Position numbers and translations under genes: made by a program. Below the pieces are notes generated by a model. It was not told the DNA's origin. It searched no databases and worked only from the letters and a program-made list of their open reading frames with translations. This document shows, piece by piece, positions 27,554 through 36,696 of a DNA stretch of 59,153 nt (positions are counted from its first letter, which is position 1; each line of letters begins with the position of its first letter). The stretch is from Salipiger aestuarii (GTDB lineage Bacteria; Pseudomonadota; Alphaproteobacteria; Rhodobacterales; Rhodobacteraceae). The DNA lies in the NCBI RefSeq assembly GCF_003259905.1, contig NZ_QLMG01000028.1:1-59153 (forward strand). Direction: 5' to 3'.

Positions 27554-29743
27554 ATGGACGCGTTCTTTGAAGAAGGCAGCCTTGTTGCCATTCTGACGAC
27601 CCAGCCGCTGGACCGGACGCTGGATTACAAGGCCCCGGCGGGTGGCTGTTTTCAGGGGGCTTATGTCGAGGTGCCGCTGGGACCGCGCAAGATCATGGGC
27701 GTGGTCTGGGGGCCGGGGAAAGGGGATTTCGACATCTCCAGGGTGCGTTCGGTGAACCGGGTGCTCGACGTAACGCCGATGCAGGGTGAACTGCGCGACT
27801 TTCTGTGCCGCGCGGGCGATTACACGCTGACGCCGATGTCGGCAATGCTGCGTCTGGCCACGCGCGCGCCGGGCCTGTCCGAGGCCCCGTCGCTGCGCAA
27901 GATCTACCGGCTGGGCATCGGGGAACCCGACCGCATGACCGACCCGCGCCGCCGCGTGCTGGAGGTGCTGCGCGACATGGGCGGGCTGTCGCTGACCTTG
28001 GGCGAACTGGCCGAGGCCGCCGGGGTCACATCGTCGGTCATCAAGGGGCTGGTCAAACAAGGGGCCGTGTCCGAAGAAGAAGCGCCCCGCGACACCGCCT
28101 TTGCCCGGCTTGACCCCGATTACGGCGGCAAGGCGCTGACCGACGATCAGGAAACCGCAGCGCAGGTGCTGCGCGCCGCCATCGCGAGCGGACGCTACGG
28201 CACGACGCTGCTCAAGGGGGTCACGGGATCGGGCAAGACCGAAGTCTATCTCGAAGCGGTCGCGGCCACGCTGCGCAAGGGGCGCCAGGCGCTGGTGCTG
28301 CTGCCCGAAATTGCGCTGACGGCGGAATTCCTGACGCGGGTCGAGGCACGGTTCGGCGCACGCCCCGCCGAATGGCATTCCGGCGTGACCATGACCGAAC
28401 GGCGCCGGGTCTGGAAACAGGTGTCCCAAGGGGGCGCGCAGCTGGTGGTCGGCGCGCGCTCGGCGCTGTTCCTGCCGTTCCGGGATCTGGGACTGACAAT
28501 TGTGGATGAGGAACACGACACCTCGTACAAGCAGGAAGAAGGCGTGCTGTACAACGCCCGCGACATGGCGGTGCTGCGTGCGTCGATCGGGGCGGGTCAG
28601 GTGGTGCTGGCCTCGGCCACGCCGTCGCTGGAAAGCTGGGCAAATGCGGATGCGGGCAAATACCGGCGGCTGAACCTGACATCGCGGTTCGGGGCGTCGG
28701 TAATGCCCGAAATGCGTGCCATCGACATGCGCGGGCAGGATCTGCCGTCCAACCGCTGGGTGTCGCCCGCACTGGCGGCGCAGGTACGGGCGCGCCTTGA
28801 ACAGGGCGAACAGGCGATGCTGTTCATCAACCGGCGCGGCTATGCGCCGGTGACGATCTGTCGGGCCTGCGGCCACCAGGTCGGCTGCCCTCATTGCGAC
28901 GCGCGCATGGTCGAACACCGCTTCCTGCAGCGCCTGGTCTGCCACCAGTGCGGCGAGACGACACCCAAACCCGCCGCCTGTCCCGAATGCCACGCCGAAG
29001 ACAAGCTCGCCGCCGTCGGCCCCGGCGTCGAACGCCTGGCCGAAGAGGCCGCCGAGCTGTTCCCCGAGGCCCGGCTGGCGGTGCTGTCATCGGATCTGTT
29101 CGGTTCAGCCCGCGCGCTGAAAGACGAAATCGAAAAGATCGCGCGCGGCGGCGCCGACATCATCATCGGCACCCAGCTTGTGGCCAAGGGACACAACTTT
29201 CCACTGCTCACGCTGGTGGGGGTGATCGATTCCGACCTCGGTCTGCAAGGTTCGGACCTGCGCGCCGCCGAACGGACGTTTCAACTGATGCGTCAGGTCG
29301 CAGGGCGCGCCGGGCGTGCGGAAAAGCCGGGCACCGCCTTGATGCAGACCTATCAACCCGAGCATCCGGTGATCCGGGCGATTCTGTCCGGGGACGAGGA
29401 AAACTTCTGGAAGGCCGAGGCAGAGGAGCGCCGTGCCGCCGGAATGCCCCCCTATGGACGGCTCGCGGCGGTGATTCTGTCCTCGACCGAGGCCCAGGAG
29501 GCCTTCGATCTGGGCAACGCCATGGCGCGGCAGGACGCCCCGCTGCGCAAGATCGGCGCCCAGATCTACGGACCCGCGCCGGCGCCAATCGCGCGCGTCC
29601 GGGGCCGACATCGTGTACGGTTGCTGGTGAAAGCCGCCAAGGGCGTCGCCCTGCAACCGGCCTTGTCCGCCTGGGCTGCCCAGTTCCGCCTGCGCGGCGA
29701 ATTGCGCATGGCGATCGACATCGACCCGCAGAGCTTTTTCTGA
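27554..29743 (+). CDS. priA: primosomal protein N' (replication restart helicase PriA)
   Basis: A 3'-5' superfamily 2 helicase of 729 residues that reloads DnaB at stalled forks. Walker A is in [11 protein letters not shown], Walker B is DEEH in [15 protein letters not shown], and the zinc module has paired cysteines ([13 protein letters not shown], then CHQCGE and CPECH). Late helicase motifs are [18 protein letters not shown] and [16 protein letters not shown] 27554 gives the normal N-terminus. A palindromic repeat unit follows it. Confidence 0.95.
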   Translation: MDAFFEEGSLVAILTTQPLDRTLDYKAPAGGCFQGAYVEVPLGPRKIMGVVWGPGKGDFDISRVRSVNRVLDVTPMQGELRDFLCRAGDYTLTPMSAMLRLATRAPGLSEAPSLRKIYRLGIGEPDRMTDPRRRVLEVLRDMGGLSLTLGELAEAAGVTSSVIKGLVKQGAVSEEEAPRDTAFARLDPDYGGKALTDDQETAAQVLRAAIASGRYGTTLLKGVTGSGKTEVYLEAVAATLRKGRQALVLLPEIALTAEFLTRVEARFGARPAEWHSGVTMTERRRVWKQVSQGGAQLVVGARSALFLPFRDLGLTIVDEEHDTSYKQEEGVLYNARDMAVLRASIGAGQVVLASATPSLESWANADAGKYRRLNLTSRFGASVMPEMRAIDMRGQDLPSNRWVSPALAAQVRARLEQGEQAMLFINRRGYAPVTICRACGHQVGCPHCDARMVEHRFLQRLVCHQCGETTPKPAACPECHAEDKLAAVGPGVERLAEEAAELFPEARLAVLSSDLFGSARALKDEIEKIARGGADIIIGTQLVAKGHNFPLLTLVGVIDSDLGLQGSDLRAAERTFQLMRQVAGRAGRAEKPGTALMQTYQPEHPVIRAILSGDEENFWKAEAEERRAAGMPPYGRLAAVILSSTEAQEAFDLGNAMARQDAPLRKIGAQIYGPAPAPIARVRGRHRVRLLVKAAKGVALQPALSAWAAQFRLRGELRMAIDIDPQSFF

Positions 29744-29787
29744 CTCTTTGCACGCCACAGATGCGTCCGGCGCTGATTGCCGCCGCG

Positions 29788-29897
29788 GAGGGGGCGCTGC
29801 CCCCGCCCTGGCGGGCCCCCCGGAGTTTATCGGGCAAGATGAAGCCGGGGCGCGGCGCTTGACCTTCATCTTGCCAAATAAACTCCCGCCGGAGGCA
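29788..29897 (+). repeat. palindromic repeat unit, copy A
   Basis: A 110-base unit between the convergent priA and a hypothetical gene. It contains the GGGGGCGCTGCCCCC core (29790-29804) and then a long imperfect palindrome: GGAGTTTAT (29822-29830) pairs with ATAAACTCC (29878-29886), and GGCAAGATGAAG (29833-29844) pairs with CTTCATCTTGCC (29864-29875), around a GC-rich loop with GGGGCGCGGCGC. The same parts recur in reverse order and orientation at 36464-36573. It looks like a REP-type element that may also terminate transcription. Confidence 0.8.
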
Positions 29898-29943
29898 GGC
29901 CGGTCGTTTCAGGCAAAAGCCGTTTTCCGGAACCGGTGCCAGA

Positions 29944-30303
29944 TCAGGGTTCGCCCAACCAAAGCTTGTATTGCAGCCGCGCGCCAGCGGTGCGGGCTTG
30001 GCGCAGCTTTGTCAAAAGCAGGTGGAGCGCGCGGGATGGGTCGCGGTGGTCATCCCAGTTGGCTCCTGGCGCATCGGCGCCAAGGATTTCCCAGTCGGTA
30101 TCGCGGGGCGGTTCGTGCAGTGTCAGGGCGGCGGCTTCCAGAAGTCTGACCCCAAGGCCGCGCGCAAGCGCGTGGCGCGCGAGGGTTTCGGCATCGCCGG
30201 GCGAAAGCCACGGCGATCCCGCGCCCGTCCGGGCGGCCCGTGTCCACGCGCAAAGCGTGGGGAAGGCCGGGGCCGGATCGTCGCCGGGCGCGAGCAGGGA
30301 CAT
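29944..30303 (-). CDS. uncharacterised small protein downstream of gabD
   Basis: A 119-residue protein I cannot assign. Its start codon overlaps the gabD stop (TGATG), which supports translation and operon membership. Notable segments are LCAWTRAARTG, DAETLARHALARGLGVRLLEA, and a C-terminal LHLLLTKLRQARTAGARLQYKLWLG. No signal or membrane segment is seen. Confidence 0.55.
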   Translation of the reverse strand: MSLLAPGDDPAPAFPTLCAWTRAARTGAGSPWLSPGDAETLARHALARGLGVRLLEAAALTLHEPPRDTDWEILGADAPGANWDDHRDPSRALHLLLTKLRQARTAGARLQYKLWLGEP

Positions 30304-31784
30304 CAGACGCTGAGGCAGACGTATTTCATTTCGAGGTAATCCTCGATTCCGTGATGCGAGCCTTCGCGGCCAAGGCCGGACTGCTTGACGCCGCCGAACG
30401 GCGCCACTTCGGTCGAGATGATGCCGGTGTTGACCCCCACGATACCGTATTCCAGCGCCTCGGCCACCTTGTAGACCCGGCTGAGATCCTTGGCGTAGAA
30501 ATACGATGCGAGGCCGAAGATGGTATCGTTGGCCAGTTCGATCACGTCGTCTTCGGTTTCGAACTTGAACAGCGGCGCGAGGGGGCCGAAGGTTTCATCT
30601 GTCGAAAACAGCATCTCGCGGGTGGCGCCGGTGACGATGGTGGGTTCCATGAAGTTGCCTGGCCCCTGCGGCGTGTCGCCGCCGCCAAGGATCACCTCGG
30701 CGCCCTTGGATTTCGCATCGGCGATGTGCTGCTGGACCTTGTCGATGGCCTTGGGGGTGATCAGCGGGCCAAGGTCTGTGCCGTCTTCGAACCCGTCGCC
30801 GACCTTCATCGCGGCAACCGCGTCCTTCAGCCTGGCGGCGAAGTCGTCATAGACGCCTGCCTGCACATAGATCCGGTTGGCGCAGACGCAGGTCTGGCCG
30901 TTGTTGCGGAACTTGCACATGATGGCACCCTGCACGGCGGCGTCCAGATCGGCATCGTCGAACACGATGAAGGGCGCGTTGCCGCCCAGCTCCATCGAGC
31001 ATTTCTTTACCTGATCGGCGGCCTGGGCCAGCAGGATACGGCCCACGCCGGTCGAGCCGGTAAAGGTCAGTTTGCGCACCTTGGGGTTTTCGCAGAATTC
31101 CTTGCCGACCTCGGATGCGCTGTCAGAGGGCAGCATGTTCAACACGCCCGCCGGGATGCCCGCGCGTTCGGCCAGAACGCAGATCGCCAGCGCCGACAGC
31201 GGTGTTTCGGATGCGGGACGCCCGACAAAGCTGCATCCCGCGGCGAGCGCGGGGGCGCATTTGCGGGTGATCATGGCATTGGGAAAGTTCCAGGGCGTGA
31301 TGGATGCTGCCACGCCGATGGGTTGTTTCATCACCATGATGCGCTTGTCGGCTTGGTGGCCGGGGATGGTTTCGCCGTAGATGCGCTTGGCCTCTTCGGC
31401 GAAAAATTCGACGAAGGACGCGCCATAGGCGATTTCGCCTACGGCCTCGGCCAGCGGCTTGCCCATTTCGGCGGTAAGAATGGTCGCAAGATCCTTCTGG
31501 TTGGCCATGATCAGGTCGAACCACCTGCGCAGGATCGTGCTGCGCTCCTTGGCGGTCAGTGCCGCCCATTTCTTTTGCGCGATATAGGCGCCGTCGATGG
31601 CGCCTGCGATCTGCGCGCGCGACAGGTTGGCGACCCGCGCGATCACGTCGCCGCGTGCCGGGTTGGTCACGTCGAATTCGCCGTCCGCGCCGGTGATCCA
31701 TTCCCCGTTTACATAAGCCTTGGTTTGCAGCAGGCTGGGATCGTCCAGCAGAGACGGAAGATTGGTTGCAGTCTGATCCAGCAT
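30303..31784 (-). CDS. gabD: NAD(P)-dependent succinate-semialdehyde dehydrogenase
   Basis: It oxidises succinate semialdehyde to succinate, usually the last step of 4-aminobutyrate use. It is 493 residues of the aldehyde dehydrogenase superfamily: ITPWNFPNAM, FTGSTGVGR, general base Glu265 in ELGGNAPF, and nucleophile Cys299 in NNGQTCVC. The C-terminal PFGGVKQSGLGREGSHHGIEDY fits the GabD group. At the cofactor-adenosine site the usual KPA reads FVGRPAS, i.e. Arg for Lys. The start at ATG 31784 follows GAGGAG. It is divergent from the HGGYW hydrolase. Confidence 0.9.
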   Translation of the reverse strand: MLDQTATNLPSLLDDPSLLQTKAYVNGEWITGADGEFDVTNPARGDVIARVANLSRAQIAGAIDGAYIAQKKWAALTAKERSTILRRWFDLIMANQKDLATILTAEMGKPLAEAVGEIAYGASFVEFFAEEAKRIYGETIPGHQADKRIMVMKQPIGVAASITPWNFPNAMITRKCAPALAAGCSFVGRPASETPLSALAICVLAERAGIPAGVLNMLPSDSASEVGKEFCENPKVRKLTFTGSTGVGRILLAQAADQVKKCSMELGGNAPFIVFDDADLDAAVQGAIMCKFRNNGQTCVCANRIYVQAGVYDDFAARLKDAVAAMKVGDGFEDGTDLGPLITPKAIDKVQQHIADAKSKGAEVILGGGDTPQGPGNFMEPTIVTGATREMLFSTDETFGPLAPLFKFETEDDVIELANDTIFGLASYFYAKDLSRVYKVAEALEYGIVGVNTGIISTEVAPFGGVKQSGLGREGSHHGIEDYLEMKYVCLSV

Positions 31785-31866
31785 GGCGTTCTCCTCGGGA
31801 ATTGATTTATGGGCAGGGCAGAGCACCTGTCTCGCACGAAGTCTAGCGCCAACTCGGAGAATTTCC

Positions 31867-32655
31867 ATGGATCTCAGCGACGCCTACGCCAACGGGCCAT
31901 TCATCGCGCACGCGGACAGCTATCCGCCCCGCTGGGCGGACGCCGCAGCGCGGTTGCGCGCGGACATGGCCGCGGACGGGCGCCTGCGCGAGGGGCTGTC
32001 CTACGGGCCGGGCGGGCGCAACCGGTTCGATCTGGTATTGCCGATCGACACGCCGCGGGGGCTGCTTGTGTTTGTGCATGGCGGGTACTGGATGACATTC
32101 GGGCGCGCCGACTGGACGCATCTTGCGGGCGGCGCGACGGCGCGGGGCTGGGCGGTGGCGCTACCGTCCTACGATCACTGCCCCGATGTGCGGATCGCCG
32201 ACATCACGTTGCAGATCGCGATGGCTGTGATGGCGGCGGCGGTCGAGGTGTCCGGCCCGATCCGGCTGGCGGGGCACAGCGCGGGGGGGCATCTGGTGGC
32301 GCGAATGCTCGCGCCGGGGATGTTGCCCGAGGCGGTTGCCGGGCGTGTCGATCACGTCATGCCGATCTCGCCGCTGGCCGACCTGCGGCCGCTGTTGCAG
32401 ACGCAGATGAACCAGACGCTGCGGCTTGATCCGGACGAGGCATGGGCGGAAAGCCCGGTGGCCATGGCGCCGCCGCAGGTGCCGGTCACCGTCTGGGTCG
32501 GCGGGGACGAACGCCCTGCCTTTGTCGATCAGGCGCGGTGGCTGTCGCAGGCATGGCGTTGCCCGCTGGTGATCGACGAGGGCCGGCACCATTTCGACGT
32601 CATCGACGGCTTGGCCGATGCCGCAAGCCCCATCACCGCCCGCCTGCTGGACTAG
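31867..32655 (+). CDS. alpha/beta hydrolase, arylformamidase-like (HGGYW)
   Basis: A 262-residue cytoplasmic hydrolase. FVHGGYWMTFGR carries the HGGYW oxyanion motif typical of kynurenine formamidases and related esterases, the nucleophile elbow is GHSAGGHL, and a C-terminal histidine appears in EGRHHFDVIDGL. No kynurenine genes are near, so the substrate is open. GGAG sits six to eight bases before ATG 31867. It diverges from gabD across 82 bases. Confidence 0.82.
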   Translation: MDLSDAYANGPFIAHADSYPPRWADAAARLRADMAADGRLREGLSYGPGGRNRFDLVLPIDTPRGLLVFVHGGYWMTFGRADWTHLAGGATARGWAVALPSYDHCPDVRIADITLQIAMAVMAAAVEVSGPIRLAGHSAGGHLVARMLAPGMLPEAVAGRVDHVMPISPLADLRPLLQTQMNQTLRLDPDEAWAESPVAMAPPQVPVTVWVGGDERPAFVDQARWLSQAWRCPLVIDEGRHHFDVIDGLADAASPITARLLD

Positions 32656-32673
32656 GGCGCACCAGCGCAAGGA

Positions 32674-34047
32674 TCAGACCTGGCGGCGCCGCGTCAGGCC
32701 CAGTCCGCCAAGGCCAAGGCCCATCAGCCAGATCGCCGCGGGCAGAGGCACTTGCGATGTCAGCCCCGCCAGCTCGGCGGTCGAATAGCTGATTGCGCCG
32801 CCTGCATTCTCGAACGTGTAGGTTTCAAAACCGGCCAGCGCGAGGTCAAACACACCGGCATCGCCACCGAATTCCAAAGTCAGCACCCCGCCAAGCCAGG
32901 ACAGGCTTTCGAACAGATCGTCGGAAAAGGCGAAATACGCTTCGTCGGTGCCATCGCCAGCATCGAACAGGCTGTCGTAGCCGTCGCTGTAGCCGGTTTC
33001 AAAGAACGACAGCAGGTCGTCGCCGCCGCCCAGCAGCACGGTGCCGCCGATCACCGACCCCGCGCCAAGGCGCAGGGTATCTGCGCCCATGCCGACGTTG
33101 ATGGCAGTGCCCTCGGTGCCGCGGATCGCGCCGGTGTTGGTGATGATCTGACTTTGCAGGTTGGGATAAAAATCTTCACCGTGTTCGGTGTAGGTTTCGG
33201 TTTCGACAAGGATACCGGTGCCGCCCTGGATCAGACCCGAGTTGTTGATCGTCAGCGCGTCATAGGCGCCGGGAAAGCCATCGCCCGCGTCCGAAAACGG
33301 ACCGTCGATGTCGATTCCCGCGCCGGATGTCGCGGCGGCGGTGATGCTGCCCGAGTTGATCACCGCGCCGTCGTCGATATCCAGCCCGTCGCCATCCGGC
33401 CCGGTGCTTTCGATCACGCCACTGTTGATGACGTGGCCGTTGCGCCCGATCTGCACACCGTCTTCGACCGCGCTGATCGTGCCGGAATTGTACACCATGG
33501 CGTCGTCGCCCAACTCGATCCCTTCGTTCAGCACAGTGATGCCGCCCTGGTTGGTGACCGTGCCGTTGTCGCCGCCGGTGATGCCCTTGTCGTCGGAACG
33601 GATGGCCGCGCCCGCGTGGTTGACGATGACGGCATGGTCACCCATCTGCACTGCGTCGTCGCCGGTTTCGATGGTGCCGAAGTTGTCCAGCTCCAACCGG
33701 TTTCCGACATTGATCGCATCCGCCGTCAGCGCCGAGATGGTGCCGGTGTTGGTGATCGTCGCGTCATTGTCGGATTCGATGGCGCGGTTACCGGCGCTTT
33801 CGATGGTGCCGGCATTGGTCAGCGCCATCCGGTCGTCGGTCGCGATTGCGACGTCGCTGCCGCCGTCGACCCGTGCGCCCGTGTCGACGTTTACAATGAT
33901 GTCATCGTCGCCTGCGCGTGCAACGGGGTCCGAAGGGTCGGTGCTGCAGGTATAGGTGCCCGTGGGCGATTCGGTGCAGGCCATCGCCGCCGGGGCAAAG
34001 GACAGCGTGGCAAGTGCGGCTCCGCAAAGCAGGGCGCGGGACATCAT
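32674..34047 (-). CDS. beta-helical surface protein with VPLPA-CTERM sorting signal
   Basis: A 457-residue exported protein. It has a signal peptide (ALLCGAALATLSFAPAAMA) and then, from about residue 60 to 230, seven to eight repeats of about 20-22 residues with the pattern N-x-G-x-I-x(n)-D-A-I-x-x-G-D/N (TNTGTISALTADAINVGN, YNSGTISAVEDGVQIGRN), which predicts a right-handed beta-helix. A Gly/Asp-rich region (GTDEAYFAFSDDL) follows. The tail VPLPAAIWLMGLGLGGLGL plus TRRR is the VPLPA-CTERM type of PEP-CTERM/exosortase-like signal. Start ATG 34047 is six bases after GGAG. The role is probably cell-surface or matrix. Confidence 0.8.
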   Translation of the reverse strand: MMSRALLCGAALATLSFAPAAMACTESPTGTYTCSTDPSDPVARAGDDDIIVNVDTGARVDGGSDVAIATDDRMALTNAGTIESAGNRAIESDNDATITNTGTISALTADAINVGNRLELDNFGTIETGDDAVQMGDHAVIVNHAGAAIRSDDKGITGGDNGTVTNQGGITVLNEGIELGDDAMVYNSGTISAVEDGVQIGRNGHVINSGVIESTGPDGDGLDIDDGAVINSGSITAAATSGAGIDIDGPFSDAGDGFPGAYDALTINNSGLIQGGTGILVETETYTEHGEDFYPNLQSQIITNTGAIRGTEGTAINVGMGADTLRLGAGSVIGGTVLLGGGDDLLSFFETGYSDGYDSLFDAGDGTDEAYFAFSDDLFESLSWLGGVLTLEFGGDAGVFDLALAGFETYTFENAGGAISYSTAELAGLTSQVPLPAAIWLMGLGLGGLGLTRRRQV

Positions 34048-34136
34048 GGCAGTCTCCGGTTTTCGGGGTTCACCCCAAACTAAGGCAAGTTTGTGACAGG
34101 GCGTTAACGACCGCCCGAATTTATGCGAAACCGGCG

Positions 34137-34154
34137 CTGTCGCCGGACCGTCAC
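34137..34154 (+). promoter_or_regulatory. possible Pho box
   Basis: CTGTCGC and CCGTCAC are separated by four bases, giving the 11-base spacing of PhoB sites (consensus CTGTCAT-N4-CTGTCAT). A perfect half-site CTGTCAC is present on the other strand at 34093-34099. Both lie between the divergent VPLPA-CTERM gene and the phytase-esterase-like gene. Two mismatches per site pair keep this tentative. Confidence 0.35.
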
Positions 34155-34222
34155 CCAATCGTCGTGGGGATGTTACACGCCGGGATCATGCGCTGCTGCG
34201 GACATCATGACAGGGGACATCC

Positions 34223-36385
34223 ATGTACTTCCGCACGATCTGCCTTACCTCGGCGCTTGCGCTGACGGCCTCCGCCGCCAGCGCCGACATGACCTTCAAC
34301 CGCATCGCGTCGTTCGCGACGCCGCACAACATGGCGGATGGCGAGGACCGCGCCCGCGTCACCTCGGCCGAGATCATCTACGCCACCGAAGACGGCAACA
34401 CGCTGGTTTACACCGACAGCCCGCTGGGCGTGATCGGGCGCATCGACATCACCGATGCGACGTCGCCCAAGCCGCTGGGCAACATCGACATGGGCGGCGA
34501 GCCGACCTCGGTTGCCATTGCCGGCACCACGGCGTTCGTCGGCGTGAACACCTCGGAAAGCTACACCGATCCGTCGGGCAAGCTGGTGGTGCTCGATGCG
34601 CTCTCGGGCGACGTGACGGGCGAATGCGATCTGGGCGGGCAGCCCGATTCGGTGGCGCTTGCCAGGGACGGCAGTTTCGTGGTGATCGCCATCGAAAACG
34701 AGCGTGACGAAGATGCGGGCGACGGCCGCGTGGGCCAGATGCCGGCGGGCTATGTCACCATCCTCGACGTGGCCGATGGCATGGCGCAATGCGACAGCAT
34801 GGTGACCGCCGACGTGACGGGCCTTGCAGAGATTGCGCCCGAAGATCCCGAACCCGAATTCGTCGACGTCAACGGGCTGGGCGAAATCGTCCTGACCATG
34901 CAGGAAAACAACCACATCGCGGTGTTGTCGAAGTCCGGCGAGGTGTTGTCGCATTTTTCCGCCGGGTCGGTCGACCTTGAGGGCATCGACGCCACCGACG
35001 AGCGCGCCGCGCTGGTCTTTGACGAACGCCAGCCGGGCCGCCTGCGCGAGCCGGATTCGGTTCAGTGGATCGACGACGACCATTTCGCCATCGCCAACGA
35101 AGGCGACATGGACGGCGGTTCGCGCGGGTTCACCATCTTCGCCAAGGACGGCACGCTGGTCTACGAATCCGGCACCGATTTCGAAACGGCGGTGATTCAG
35201 GTCGGCCATTACCCCGACAAACGATCCGACGCCAAAGGCGCCGAACCCGAAGGGCTTGAATTCGCCAGTTTCGACGGCACGCCCTACCTGTTCGTGATGT
35301 CCGAACGCGGCTCGGTCGTGGGCGTCTACGACGTCACCGACCCCAGCGCACCCGTGCTGAAGCAGATGCTGCCCTCGGGCATCGCGCCCGAAGGCATCGT
35401 GGCGATCCCGTCGCGCGGCCTGCTGGCCACCGCCAACGAAGAAGACCTCGTCGAGGACGGCGGCGTGCGTGCCCATGTCATGGTTTACGACTACGCCGAA
35501 GGCGCGGCCAGATACCCGACGCTGACGTCGAAAGGCGCGGATGGACCGATCGGCTGGGGCGCGATCTCGGGCATGGTGGCAGGCGATGACGGCATGATCT
35601 ACGCCGTCAACGACAGCTTCTACGGCTTCCAGCCGACGATCTTTACCATCGACCCGTCGCACACGCCGGCGCGGATCACCAGGGCGCTGCGCGTCACCCG
35701 CGCCGGTGCCCCGGCGCAAAAGCTCGACATGGAAGGCATTACCACAGACGGGCAGGGTGGCTTCTGGATCGCTTCCGAAGGCCGCACCGACCGGCTCGTC
35801 CCGCACGCGCTCTATCACGTCGGCAGCAATGGCGAGATCGAAGACGAAATCGCGCTGCCCGCCGAACTGCGCGCCGTCGAAAAGCGCTTTGGTTTCGAAG
35901 GCGTCACCATGGTGAACGGCACGCTCTGGATGGCGATCCAGCGCGAATGGGGCGACGATCCCAGAGACCACGTCAAGCTGGTCTCCTACACCCCCGAAAC
36001 CGGCGAATGGGGCGCCGTGTTGTACGCCAAGGCCGCGCCGGAAAAAGGCTGGACCGGCCTGTCGGAAATCACCGCCCATGGCGATTACGTCTATGTCGTC
36101 GAGCGTGACAACCAGATCGGGGCAGAGTCCGTCACCAAAAAGATCTTCCGCATCCCGTTGGCCGAAATGACCCCGGCGGCGCTCGGCGGCATTCTACCCG
36201 TGGTGTCCAAGGAAGAGGTCCGCGACCTGATCCCCGACCTCAAGGCGTGGGGCGGCTACGTCGTCGACAAGGTCGAAGGGCTCGCCATCACCGAAGACGG
36301 CACCGTCTACGTTTCCACCGACAACGACGGCGTCGATGACAGCTCGGGCGAAACCTTCTTCTGGTCGTTCAAGCTGGACAACTGA
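34223..36385 (+). CDS. periplasmic esterase-like/phytase-like beta-propeller protein
   Basis: A 720-residue exported protein with a signal peptide ending SAASA. The N-terminal part is a beta-propeller of the choice-of-anchor-I type (SPLGVIGRIDITDATSPKPLG, GEPTSVAIAG, DPSGKLVVLD, and EPDSVQWIDDDHFAIANEGD). The C-terminal part (from about residue 440) matches the esterase-like activity of phytase family: GPIGWGAISGMVAG, DMEGITTDGQGGFWIASEG, VEKRFGFEGVT, GWTGLSEIT and VEGLAITEDGTVYVSTDND. Phosphate-ester hydrolysis is known for relatives but not proven for the domain. A possible Pho box upstream would fit. Confidence 0.82.
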   Translation: MYFRTICLTSALALTASAASADMTFNRIASFATPHNMADGEDRARVTSAEIIYATEDGNTLVYTDSPLGVIGRIDITDATSPKPLGNIDMGGEPTSVAIAGTTAFVGVNTSESYTDPSGKLVVLDALSGDVTGECDLGGQPDSVALARDGSFVVIAIENERDEDAGDGRVGQMPAGYVTILDVADGMAQCDSMVTADVTGLAEIAPEDPEPEFVDVNGLGEIVLTMQENNHIAVLSKSGEVLSHFSAGSVDLEGIDATDERAALVFDERQPGRLREPDSVQWIDDDHFAIANEGDMDGGSRGFTIFAKDGTLVYESGTDFETAVIQVGHYPDKRSDAKGAEPEGLEFASFDGTPYLFVMSERGSVVGVYDVTDPSAPVLKQMLPSGIAPEGIVAIPSRGLLATANEEDLVEDGGVRAHVMVYDYAEGAARYPTLTSKGADGPIGWGAISGMVAGDDGMIYAVNDSFYGFQPTIFTIDPSHTPARITRALRVTRAGAPAQKLDMEGITTDGQGGFWIASEGRTDRLVPHALYHVGSNGEIEDEIALPAELRAVEKRFGFEGVTMVNGTLWMAIQREWGDDPRDHVKLVSYTPETGEWGAVLYAKAAPEKGWTGLSEITAHGDYVYVVERDNQIGAESVTKKIFRIPLAEMTPAALGGILPVVSKEEVRDLIPDLKAWGGYVVDKVEGLAITEDGTVYVSTDNDGVDDSSGETFFWSFKLDN

Positions 36386-36463
36386 TCCGGAAAAACGCGG
36401 GGCGGGCGCCGAAAACTGCCCGCCCCGATGTCGGAAATCCCGCCTGGCCGCGATGGTCCGACA

Positions 36464-36573
36464 GCCTCCGGCGGGAGTTTTTCTGGCAAGATGAAGACAA
36501 GGCGCCGCGCCCCTCCTTCATCTTGCCGGGTAAACTCCGGGGGGAGCCGAAGGCGGGGGGCAGCGCCCCCCCT
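36464..36573 (-). repeat. palindromic repeat unit, copy B (inverted relative to copy A)
   Basis: Read on the minus strand, this unit gives the same order as copy A at 29788-29897: GGGGGCGCTGCCCCC, GGAGTTTAC, GGCAAGATGAAG, GGGGCGCGGCGC, CTTCATCTTGCC, AACTCCCGCCGGAGGC. The copies differ mainly in loop bases and in the two-base internal loops, where some changes keep pairing. It lies between the phytase-like gene and nspC, both on the plus strand. Confidence 0.8.
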
Positions 36574-36696
36574 CTGCCCTCGCACCCGTTTTTTCCGGTC
36601 GATCATTGCGGGGCAGGGCAAGGCGCGCTAAATGGCGGCCCAGCATCGGCCCGGACGATGCATCCCCGTCCCGACCCCAAGCGAGGCCCGACGCGC

